Shown here in pieces: positions 8,783-17,603 of a DNA stretch of 64,000 nucleotides; the first letter of the stretch is position 1, and every line of letters begins with the position of its first letter. This DNA is from Azolla caroliniana (lineage: Eukaryota > Polypodiophyta): positions 10,726,001 to 10,790,000 of the forward strand of contig JBHGNT010000010.1 of NCBI GenBank assembly GCA_043228905.1, written 5' to 3'. Under the pieces are notes generated by a model, which was not told the origin of the DNA, searched no databases, and saw only the letters and a list, made by a program, of their open reading frames with translations. Both the position numbers and the translations under genes were made by a program.

Positions 8783-9295
8783 TATTGAGAATCGACCGAC
8801 CACAACCGGTTCCACGTTCGTATTCGGGTGCAAAACAGGAGAGCTAGTACACAGACAGAAAACGTGAAGATAGAAAGACAAGTACAGAGACACCAGATGT
8901 TTTACGTGGAAAATCCGAAAAAGGAAAAACCACGGGGATCCATAAAGCCTGAAACAGAATCACTATGGTAGAGGAGAAGTACAAACAAGAAACTCGAAGG
9001 CAACAACCTCAAGTTCTCCTTCATCTGATAGACAACTACAAAGTTACACTCTCTATCACACACACACACACACACACATTTACAGAGGCAACTCCCTCGT
9101 TCTAACTTTACAACAATGATCAACTACACTTTACTAAAATTTGCCTTAGTTGTATATATACTTATACAACTTTATGGCTATTTACATACATAGCCCACAT
9201 GGGGCACATTTTGACTATTTACAAATATAGTCTCCCGAGTTGGCTATATCCTCGATTTTGGTTTCGGCCTTGGCCGAGGAACCTGTTTCCCAACA
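8783..9295 (-). mobile_element. Solo LTR, 513 bp, inserted in copia X
   Basis: The direct repeat CAACC flanks it at 8778-8782 and 9296-9300. On the minus strand it begins TGTTGGGAAACAGG and ends TTCTCAATA, where the usual terminal CA has become TA. It contains the paired motif GTGGTTTTTCC...TTTTCCAC also seen in the LTRs of copia-3, copia-8 and the solo LTR at 49218. Removing it rejoins the copia X reading frame exactly. A solo LTR arises by LTR-LTR recombination after insertion. Confidence 0.85.
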
Positions 9296-9300
9296 CAACC

Positions 9301-9373
9301 AGCCCAATAACTATCTATAAAAGCATGCAAGCATTGTTGAGTATCTCTGCAATAAAAGAGACCCAACCTCAAA
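9301..9373 (-). pseudogene. Copia X pol, start of RNase H (segment 1 of 3)
   Basis: The minus strand reads RDTQQCLHAFIDSYWAGC, which joins in frame with CYDTHVSTSG across the solo LTR. SYWAGC corresponds to the DADWAGC motif of copia RNase H. It ends at the gypsy LTR starting at 9374. Confidence 0.7.
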
Positions 9374-9827
9374 TGTTACGGGCATGACCATATAATATCC
9401 CATGGTGAGAATTTACTGTAGTATTCTATACACGTGGATAAGTGTGAGGGTTAAATGAGAGTGTAAAGAAGGGGAGGATTACTTTTAATCCTCGGGATTG
9501 AGACAACCCATTAGGCCAAGTGTGAACTTACTTGGGGGCCTTGGGCCTCGCTATAAATATGAGGCCTAGCTACCCTCATTTGATGATCTCTTGACTACGT
9601 CGAGACTTTGTTTCATGGTGGGTCAACTCTTGTAGCCAGCGCGCCAACACCGAATATGACTCGATGCCACGGCGGTAGTATGGGACGCCGATTGAGGCTC
9701 AAGTCCGTCTCGATCCCTTCGCTCGGGGGTGGTCAGGTGGATCGACACCCTTCTTTCTCTCTCTCCTTTCTTATTTCATATATATTATATCCTTATCATA
9801 TGCTTACATTAGATCATCACTCTAACA
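9374..9827 (+). repeat. 5' LTR of the gypsy relic
   Basis: It starts TGTTACGGGCATGACC and ends CACTCTAACA, with a TGGTATCAGA primer site two bases on. CTATAAATATGAGG near 9551 is a likely TATA box. The first roughly 115 bases match 25991-26108 with many substitutions, so the element is old or the two ends come from related copies. Confidence 0.8.
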
Positions 9828-10044
9828 ATTGGTATCAGATTTTATGTTTCTAATGTTTCTTTTGTTGGTTTTTGTTGTCTTCTTGATGGATGGTGATCGA
9901 TCGACGTACGGTCGACCTTGATCTTGATAACGATTAACAAAGGAACTTCGGTAACTCTTTCTTGTTTTTTTTCTATTCTTTCTTCTCCGAATCTAATCAT
10001 GTATAGTCATATATGTTTTTTCTTTATTAATTCAATGATGTTGT
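9828..10044 (+). other. Gypsy primer site and start of leader
   Basis: TGGTATCAGATTTT at 9830 resembles the initiator-Met primer site. T-rich leader sequence follows until copia-2 interrupts it at 10045. No reading frame of note. Confidence 0.55.
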
Positions 10045-10134
10045 TGTTGGAGACAAGGCCGTGTCGATGCGGAAGATCAAGAAGCATTCGATTAGGGTTT
10101 TGAGTACCTGCGTATTCCAATTTCTCAGATCGTG

Positions 10135-10166
<32 letters not shown>

Positions 10167-10356
10167 AGGCACAAGAAGACTCTTTCTATTCCATAGAAAA
10201 CAATAATACAACCCAACCTTACAAAAAGGTTACAAGGTCACTATGTATAGTGACAACTTAGGGCAACTACCATTTATGCTAATTACACAAATGGCCCAAA
10301 CTTGATCTATACAAAGGGATAGTGTGAATACGTCCATTATACACTTGTATTCGACA
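10045..10356 (-). repeat. Copia-2 3' LTR
   Basis: It is 312 bp. On the minus strand it carries GAGAAATTGG, the same base as the 3' LTR of copia-1, whereas both 5' LTRs have GAGAAGTTGG. The GA/CT run is slightly longer than in the partner LTR. Confidence 0.93.
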
Positions 10357-10549
10357 CTCCCCCGTAATGGGCGTATACATGGGTTATCTAAGATTACAGG
10401 TATAAACCTAGGTTCTCGGACATATCAGTTTTGTTCGAGTCGGCAGGATCCGAAGGCAGGAGACCGGACTGGTCGGGTCGGAAGAGTTGAAGCCGATCAT
10501 TAAGGAACTGATGTCGGTTGTCTGAAACCATCCTGCGCTGTGTCCGGCT

Positions 10550-13500
10550 CTAACCGGACTGGTTTGTCGTTACGCCCATCTGATGCCGAAGGGACCGAAA
10601 GCGGTCTGCCGAGAGACACTTGGTCATTCCATCTGCGACATTGTCGGTTGTGGATATTTTCTCTAGACCGATTTTCCCTGAAATGACGCAGTCCCGAACG
10701 AAGTGATATCGAACGTCGATATGTTTGGAGGCGTTGTGGTGAACCGGATTTCTCGACAAGGCAACAGCACCTTGACTGTCGCTATAGACAACTGGAGCCG
10801 AGTCATGGTCGACTTGCCGAAACGTGTGCGCCAGCCGGCCAAGCCACAAAGCTTCTTTTGCAGCGTCGGACGCAGCTACATATTCTGCTTCGGTCGTTGA
10901 GGTCGCTGTGCACTCCTGAAGTTTCGACTTCCACGAAATTGCTCCATTGCCGAATTTGAAACAGTATCCGGTTGTTGATTTCCGACTGTCTATACAGCCG
11001 GCGAAGTCCGAGTCGGTGTAACCGACTACGCCTGAGGTTGAGTTCGGACCGAAAAGAATGTCGTGGTCTTTTGTGCCAGCCAGATATTTGAACACATGCT
11101 TGACTGCGTTCCAATGCGATCGGCCAGGATTGTGCATAAATCTGCTAACGACTCCTACGGCATGAGAGATATCAGGCCGTGTCGCGACCATTAGGTACAT
11201 AAGGGAGCCGACTGCCGGTGCATACGGTACCGACTTCATATCTTCCCCCTCCGGACCGGATGTCGGGCAGTCTCGCTGAGAGAGCCGAAGATTCATGGGG
11301 AGCGGGGTTGAACCAGATTTGGCTGATTGCATGTTGAAGCGTTCCAAGACACGTCCGATATAGTCGGTCTGAGACAGAAAAAGATGTCGTTTATCGCGAT
11401 GCCGACTAATCTTCATGCCAAGTATGTGTCGTGCCGGACCGAGGTCCTTCATGGCAAACTTCAACCGCAATTGCCGAATGAGATCGGCAAGTTCGCCTGC
11501 GTGGCGTCCAGAAATTAGCATGTCGTCCACGTAAATGATGAGGAAGATGGGTGATCCATCTTGAGCTGTGTTGGTAAAAAGACAATGGTCCTCATCGCTT
11601 TTTGAGAAGCCGATCGATTGGATGAAGTCGTCGAACTTCTTGTACCATTGTCGCGGTGCCTGTTTGAGGCCGTATAGACTCTTCCTGAGTCGGCAGACTA
11701 GATGTTCTTGGCCAGTTGCCACGAAGCCTTTTGGCTGCTCCATATAAATTTCCTCTTCAAGATCACCATGGAGGAAGGCTGTTTTGACATCTAGCTGAAT
11801 CAGCTCCAAGTTGTCGGTTGCCACTACGCCGAGTAGAAAACGAAGGGTTGTCATTTTCACCACTGGTGAAAAAATCTCGTCGAAGTCGACGGCATATTCT
11901 TGTCGGAAGCCCTTTGCAACTAATCTGGCCTTGTACTTTGGGGTGGTCGAATCAGACGTCTCTTTTAGTCGATAAACCCACTTGCAAGGAAGAGCACGTC
12001 GATTCTTAGGTAATTCGACCAGATCCCAAGTCTTGTTTACCCGAATGGAGTGCATTTCCGACTCCATCGCCAGATGCCAGGTGGCTGAATCGACAGATGT
12101 CGATGCTTCTTCGTAAGACGTCGGTTCGCCGGCGTCGGTGAAGAAAATTCCAGGAGAATACCTCTCCGGAGGTTGCGACAGTCTCTCGGATCGTCGAGGT
12201 ATGATTGGACTGGTCGCATCGGGTATTGAGGTCGGATGGTCCGAAAGCGAATCATTCGGCTGTGCCGAGTCAGAGTTGTCCGAGTCGGTAGTGTAAGGTT
12301 CAGCTACCCGTGAAGCTGACCGTGTGTTAAGAGCGGGGCCTTCTTGAAGGGTCGGCACATCGGAAAATGTTACCCTTCGGACTTCGATCGGTGTTTCGAC
12401 TGATGGATTCATAGCCGACTCGTTGAACACAACGTCCGAACTTCGAACGATTTGTCTGCGTTCGGGGTCCCAGAGTCGGTATCCTATTTCGTCGTCGGAT
12501 CCATATCCAAGGAAAATGCATTTCCTGGACCGAGGTGCAAGTTTTCGGCGATCATCTTTCGGAATAAGGGCGTACGCCTCGCATCCGAAGATCCTCAGCT
12601 TGTTGTAATTCGGCTTACTGCCGATCCATAGTTCCTGAGGAATTTGAAGTCCTAGAGGTCTACTTGGCGACATATTGATTATGTGTACTGCCGTGAGTAG
12701 AGCTTCTACCCAGAAGCCATCCGACAGTCTGGAGTGTTGGAGCATGGAAACTATCCGTTCTTGGATTGTCCGATTCATGCGTTCTGCAATCCCGTTTTGC
12801 TCCGGACTGTGTGGTGCCGTAAATTCACGTCGGATGCCGCGTTGTCGGCAGAATTTGACGAATTCTTCTGATTTGAACTCTCCCCCATTGTCGGTCCGAA
12901 AGCATTTCAGTTTTCGGTCAGTTTGATTTTCTACCATAGCGAGCCAATCGGAGAAGATCGAGAAGACACGATCTTTGGTGCGAATTGGATAAGCCCACAC
13001 CTTTCGAGTCGAATCGTCAATAAAACTGACAAAGTAAGAGGCACCGCCGAGAGACTGATGCGGCATTGGGCCACAGACGTCCGAGTGGACTAAATCGAGA
13101 GGTCTCGTTTCTCTTGGTGCTGATGTCGGGTGTGATGCGGCTGCTTGTTTGCCATACTGGCAATGTTCGCAGAATTGATGGTCCGAGAAGGAGAGTTTAG
13201 GGATGTATCCGGCTCTAGATAGGTGCGTAATGCCGGCCTTGCTGAGGTGTCCTAATCTTCTGTGCCATAGTGATGACACAGGAATATCCACCAAAAACAG
13301 GTTACCCTCTCTGAGCGTAACGTGTAACGGATACAGTGAGTGTATCTTGGGTCCTCTGGCAAGCAGGAGGTTCCCCCTGTGGAGTGTCCACCCTCCCGAA
13401 GAAAAACCGGCACGAATGTCGTCTTCATCTAGTTGTCCGACTGAGATCAATGGCCTTGAGAGCTCGGGTACATGTCGGACATTGTGAAGTACAAGTGTAG

Positions 13501-14581
13501 AGCCACCTGCAAGGTTGAGCTCTACTGTGCCGATTCCAATGATGTCACAGTGTTGCGAGTTGCCGACTCGAACTGAGTCGGAGTGACGGATCGTATATTG
13601 CCGAAATTGGGATCGATGAGGAGTCACGTGAAATGACGCGCCCGAATCTAAGAGCCATGTGCTCGATTCTTCAGTCGTGAGCAGAACTTCTGATCCGACT
13701 GGATTTTCGATTGATAGTATATTCGGGTCGTTTGGTAACACATCAGCTGAGGAGCTGACGTAATTGATCTCCTCATGCCGGCCACTCTTCTTGTCTGATT
13801 TCTGAGACTTGTCGTTCTTGTTCTTGAGTGCGCGGCAGTCGGCTTTGATGTGTCCGGGTTTCTTGCAATAGTTGCAGATTCGATTATCCCGTGATTGGCT
13901 CCGTCTTCGCTGATTGTTCGGCTGCCGTGAGGAATCTCTTCCTCGTATGTTCGATCGGTCTGTCGAACCTTGTACTACATAAGCGTCGTCTGTTGAGTCT
14001 TTGGCGAAAGACTTTCTCCGAGCTGCTTTGGTCAGGATTGCGCTCGTGACTTCGGAGTATTTAACAGCCGTGGTTGACGCGTTGCACACGGTTGTGACGA
14101 AAGTTTCCCATGATGAGGGAAGGCTGCTCATGAGTATCATTGCTCTGAGTTCATCCTCTATTGCCGTCCCCTGAGATGAGATTTGGGAGCTTATGCTTTC
14201 GTACTCATTGAGATGTGCTTGAACCGAATCTGATTCTTTCATCCGCAAGTTGTAGAGGCGCCGGATCAGAAACATCTTTGTTGCAGCGACCTTCTTTTCG
14301 TAAGTGTCCGACAGTGTTTTCCACAGTTCGAATGCTGTCGTACACGATTGCACCGTAAAGTATACCGATTCCGATAGGTGCATCCGAATCGTGGCGCGGA
14401 CGATTCTGTCCAGCTTCTGCCACTCAATTGGTTTGTATCCTTCTGGAGGTTCTTCATTTTCGATGGGATCGATTTGCCCCTTGACTATGAGATAGTCCTG
14501 CATTTGCTCCTTCCAGAAGTTGAAGTTCGATCCATCGAACTTTCGTAGACTCATTTCTGACGAGCCGGATGTTGATGCCAT
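10550..14581 (-). CDS. Copia-2 Gag-Pol polyprotein, intact
   Basis: This uninterrupted 1343-residue frame starts at ATG 14581-14579. It has the same domains as copia-1: zinc knuckle CNYCKKPGHIKADC; protease LLDSGASFH; pre-integrase LWHRRLGHL with CEHCQYGKQ; integrase residues in HSDVCGP, RTDNGGEF and PEQNGIAER; reverse transcriptase YVDDM; RNase H TDSDFAGC and STTEAEY. Differences from copia-1 are scattered single residues (for example LWHK/LWHR, YFVN/YFVS, EYGVDF/EYAVDF), none in the metal-binding or zinc-binding positions checked. It is therefore potentially active, if expressed. Confidence 0.95.
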   Translation of the reverse strand: MASTSGSSEMSLRKFDGSNFNFWKEQMQDYLIVKGQIDPIENEEPPEGYKPIEWQKLDRIVRATIRMHLSESVYFTVQSCTTAFELWKTLSDTYEKKVAATKMFLIRRLYNLRMKESDSVQAHLNEYESISSQISSQGTAIEDELRAMILMSSLPSSWETFVTTVCNASTTAVKYSEVTSAILTKAARRKSFAKDSTDDAYVVQGSTDRSNIRGRDSSRQPNNQRRRSQSRDNRICNYCKKPGHIKADCRALKNKNDKSQKSDKKSGRHEEINYVSSSADVLPNDPNILSIENPVGSEVLLTTEESSTWLLDSGASFHVTPHRSQFRQYTIRHSDSVRVGNSQHCDIIGIGTVELNLAGGSTLVLHNVRHVPELSRPLISVGQLDEDDIRAGFSSGGWTLHRGNLLLARGPKIHSLYPLHVTLREGNLFLVDIPVSSLWHRRLGHLSKAGITHLSRAGYIPKLSFSDHQFCEHCQYGKQAAASHPTSAPRETRPLDLVHSDVCGPMPHQSLGGASYFVSFIDDSTRKVWAYPIRTKDRVFSIFSDWLAMVENQTDRKLKCFRTDNGGEFKSEEFVKFCRQRGIRREFTAPHSPEQNGIAERMNRTIQERIVSMLQHSRLSDGFWVEALLTAVHIINMSPSRPLGLQIPQELWIGSKPNYNKLRIFGCEAYALIPKDDRRKLAPRSRKCIFLGYGSDDEIGYRLWDPERRQIVRSSDVVFNESAMNPSVETPIEVRRVTFSDVPTLQEGPALNTRSASRVAEPYTTDSDNSDSAQPNDSLSDHPTSIPDATSPIIPRRSERLSQPPERYSPGIFFTDAGEPTSYEEASTSVDSATWHLAMESEMHSIRVNKTWDLVELPKNRRALPCKWVYRLKETSDSTTPKYKARLVAKGFRQEYAVDFDEIFSPVVKMTTLRFLLGVVATDNLELIQLDVKTAFLHGDLEEEIYMEQPKGFVATGQEHLVCRLRKSLYGLKQAPRQWYKKFDDFIQSIGFSKSDEDHCLFTNTAQDGSPIFLIIYVDDMLISGRHAGELADLIRQLRLKFAMKDLGPARHILGMKISRHRDKRHLFLSQTDYIGRVLERFNMQSAKSGSTPLPMNLRLSQRDCPTSGPEGEDMKSVPYAPAVGSLMYLMVATRPDISHAVGVVSRFMHNPGRSHWNAVKHVFKYLAGTKDHDILFGPNSTSGVVGYTDSDFAGCIDSRKSTTGYCFKFGNGAISWKSKLQECTATSTTEAEYVAASDAAKEALWLGRLAHTFRQVDHDSAPVVYSDSQGAVALSRNPVHHNASKHIDVRYHFVRDCVISGKIGLEKISTTDNVADGMTKCLSADRFRSLRHQMGVTTNQSG

Positions 14582-15233
14582 CAAATTTGGTTTCGGTTGA
14601 CGAAGCTCGGTTCGGAGTTGACTACGAACCTTGTTGGAGTGCAGCCGGTTGGCTCACCCGATATCGTTCTAGTCGGATTTGGACCCGAGTCGGTTCGGCT
14701 TCGGATATATGTATTGTTGAACTTGCTCGAATTGACTCCAGTAACTTGAGGGACACAACCGACTGGTCTTCCTGAATGTTGCCGAGTCGGAGTGAGCCCG
14801 GTTCGCTTCCGAATATATATGCCAGATACCGATTATTGAAACCGATTGTCTGGACCGATTCTGCTTTGGGTGACTGCAGCGACGAGAGAGACGGATCCAA
14901 CTGATCCTCCCGAATGTCGATCAGCCGGATGAAGCACGAATTTGGGTTGTTGTCCTTGAAGTCGTCGTTGTGCAGGAAGCCCACCTCAAGCAGTTACGAT
15001 CAGGGAAGTAGAGTACAACCGACTGGCTTACTCCGAGTGATGATCTAACGTAGCGAGTGTGTCTGCCTACTTTCTTCTCTGTTTCTTCGAATGACGCAAG
15101 AGGCCGAATGCTTTGCAGACTAGGATGAAGCGAAAGGCCGAATACTGTGCAGGCTCTGATGAAGCGAAGAACCGAATGTTGTGCAGGTTGAGACGACGGC
15201 CGACAGCGGGTTGAGGGACCGAATACTGTGCAG

Positions 15234-15245
15234 GCTCTGATACCA
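15234..15245 (-). other. Copia-2 tRNA primer-binding site
   Basis: The minus strand reads TGGTATCAGAGC two bases from the 5' LTR, identical to copia-1. Confidence 0.88.
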
Positions 15246-15247
15246 GA

Positions 15248-15557
15248 TGTTGGAGACAAGGCCGTGTCGATGCGGAAGATCAAGAAGCATTCGATTAGGG
15301 TTTTGAGTACCTGCGTATTCCAACTTCTCAGATCGTGCACACAGAGAGAGAGAGAGAGAGAGAGAGAAGGCACAAGAAGACTCTTTCTATTCCATAGAAA
15401 ACAATAATACAACCCAACCTTACAAAAAGGTTACAAGGTCACTATGTATAGTGACAACTTAGGGCAACTACCATTTATGCTAATTACACAAATGGCCCAA
15501 ACTTGATCTATACAAAGGGATAGTGTGAATACGTCCATTATACACTTGTATTCGACA
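15248..15557 (-). repeat. Copia-2 5' LTR
   Basis: It is 310 bp, with TGTCGAAT...TCCAACA termini on the minus strand. It carries GAGAAGTTGG, like the 5' LTR of copia-1. Confidence 0.93.
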
Positions 15558-15562
15558 GTTGT

Positions 15563-16969
15563 AGTGGTAACTGATTGGTTGTATAAAATGTATTCATATG
15601 TGTATGAGATCAATACCTCATTTGACATGTATTTGATATGTGATTCGTGTCGTATGCGTACGAGGTTAATACCTCAATTGTGTATTACATTCACATACAT
15701 ATATTACGTATGTGTATGAGGTCAATATGTTGATTTCTAAGTAAATGATATGTGTTTGGTGTCGTATGCGTAAGAGGTCAATACCTCAATTGCGTATTAC
15801 GATTAACCCTTATTTTTGGACGTTTCGTGTGCGTAGAGGCTATATGCCTCGAGTACATATCTCAATTACATCATTGGTTGCTATTTGATATTATGATTTT
15901 TTTATCATATGCATATGTGGTCCCGTGTATACGTATTTGATCATATATATGTGATAAATATACATATGTGTATATTAGTTTTTACGTGATTTCTATATCG
16001 AATGTTTCCTATTTGGGGAAAGGATCTTGGTGGCCGTCCTCACATTTTTGTAGGAATGGCGTAGTCACCATCCTTTTTTCAACAATTTTTTTTGTTGTCA
16101 TCCCCATTGGTCACTTCGATTTCGTTACGTAATGAAACAATCATAGCCACAATGATGTTGAGAACGTAGGGCTTGACCCACTTCATGTGAGGTCGCTCCT
16201 ATGACACACATATCCAACATTCCTCTCTCATTACATGGATACAATGCCACCATGAGATCATTCTTACCAAAGGCATTCGTAATGACGTAACCATGTGATG
16301 GGTCACATGGGCCTACTACGAAAAGAGGGCTCATTTGGCTTGACCATTAGGTTGCACTTTGGCGTATGCCATCGTAATTATGAGACTTGAGGTTAGGTAA
16401 CGTACCAACATAGTTTGTGGTAAACGAGAAGGAAATAAGGACTCTTGACATATATGTTTCTTTTAAAAAAACATATATGGGCAAATGCCTCACATATCTC
16501 TTATACGTATAAATCATTAAACATTCAATATGAGCAACCTATTTGGTTAGCTCAACTGTTTAATGCATTTGTTTTGGAGGTCTCGAGTTCAAATATGACC
16601 AAGACCATACAACATTGTTGATACATATGACTATAATACATGTTTAGACTTTAGGTCTAACTGCACTTCAGGATCTTAATAGGACTTAACGAGCCAAAAC
16701 CACATACATGGGCACAAAAGCATAATTTATTGTTAACATTTTTTTCGTGTATAAACTATTAATGACGCGAACCTACATGGTTGAGCCTCGGGGAGCCCCC
16801 ATGAATAAATCAATATAGAGATTAGGGAAAGACATTCATTTGCCACCCTCATGGTTTTTAAAACACCTTTGTGTTACCATAGTAACATGATCTTGAACCT
16901 CACCTCATATGTCTAGAGGGGTATTGACGTGAGATCATGATATTGATTAATGTTGGCCCATGATATGTT
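15563..16969 (+). other. Gypsy leader or other noncoding sequence with tandem repeats
   Basis: No credible gene is seen in these 1.4 kb. Between about 15600 and 15800 a unit of roughly 120 bases recurs with small changes (CGTATGCGTACGAGGTTAAT, ACCTCAATTGTGTATTAC). The remainder is AT-rich and low in coding signal. Position between the gypsy 5' LTR and a gag-like start at 22366 (ignoring nested copia-2 and copia-3) suggests it is the leader of that element. That assignment is inference. Confidence 0.4.
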
Positions 16970-17573
16970 TGTTGGGATTACGGTCCCTTCGGATGGGATG
17001 GTCGGATGTCGGAGATGAATGCCGACGAGCCCGGTTTCGGTTTCGGAACCGGATGATGAAGACCCCGGCTTCGGAGCCGGAAGACGAATGTACCCGGAGA
17101 GAGATCCGGATGCGGGGACATATTTGTGAATATGTTTGCCAAGGGCCCTTGAGGCTACATTTGTAAATAAGCCCGAAAGTCATATGTGTATAAATATGAC
17201 TTAGGGCAAACAGTTTTTACGTTGCTTCTTATTTTTCTGTTTTTCCACTCAAGAGGAGTGAAGAGAGAGCAGCCGTGAGAGAGATAGAGCGTGAGAGAGG
17301 AAGAGGTCGACGCCTCTGTGTATTTCCGCCGCCTGTGGCGAGGACAGCGAGCTCAAGGTCGTCGCCTTTGCAGCTCGCCATTGTATACTTCTCTGTGCAT
17401 AGTTTTGGTTCGGAGTCTTGTACTCCCGTGGTTTTTCCCGTACAGGGTTTTCCACGATAAATCGTGTGTCCACTCTATTTTTTCGCATTTCCCATTTTCT
17501 GCAACAACGATTCGTGTGTTTCCTTGGTTGTGGCCGAGAAGTGAAGTTTGGAAAGTGACGATTATTTCCATCA
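16970..17573 (+). repeat. Copia-3 5' LTR
   Basis: It contains short CCGG-rich repeats near 17035-17100, a GTATAAATATGAC TATA-like box (near 17189), a purine-rich GAGAGAG stretch, and the paired motif GTGGTTTTTCCC...GGGTTTTCCAC around 17429-17455. Confidence 0.92.
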
Positions 17574-17576
17574 ATT

Positions 17577-17588
17577 TGGTATCAGAGT
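17577..17588 (+). other. Copia-3 tRNA primer-binding site
   Basis: TGGTATCAGAGT lies three bases after the LTR and matches the initiator-Met tRNA 3' end but for the last base. The Gag ATG follows only 15 bases later, an unusually short leader compared with copia-1. Confidence 0.85.
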
Positions 17589-17603
17589 GAGTTGCTGCAG
17601 AAA

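Larger units (their letters stand above)
10045..15557 (-). mobile_element. Copia-2: intact full-length copia, inverted sister of copia-1
   Basis: It is 5513 bp with LTRs at 10045-10356 (3' LTR) and 15248-15557 (5' LTR), and target repeat GTTGT at 10040-10044 and 15558-15562. The different target repeat shows an insertion independent of copia-1. The two 3' LTRs face each other across about 2.25 kb. The internal region is nearly identical to copia-1 and the polyprotein frame is uninterrupted. Confidence 0.95.

Noticed and set aside
16125-16334. Minus-strand 69-residue frame in the gypsy leader
   Set aside because: No domain, family resemblance or splice context. Its length is expected by chance in 1.4 kb of noncoding DNA.
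17353-17574. Small frames within the copia-3 LTRs, repeated at 22071-22311
   Set aside because: They appear identically in both LTRs simply because the LTRs are identical. No known LTR protein matches.
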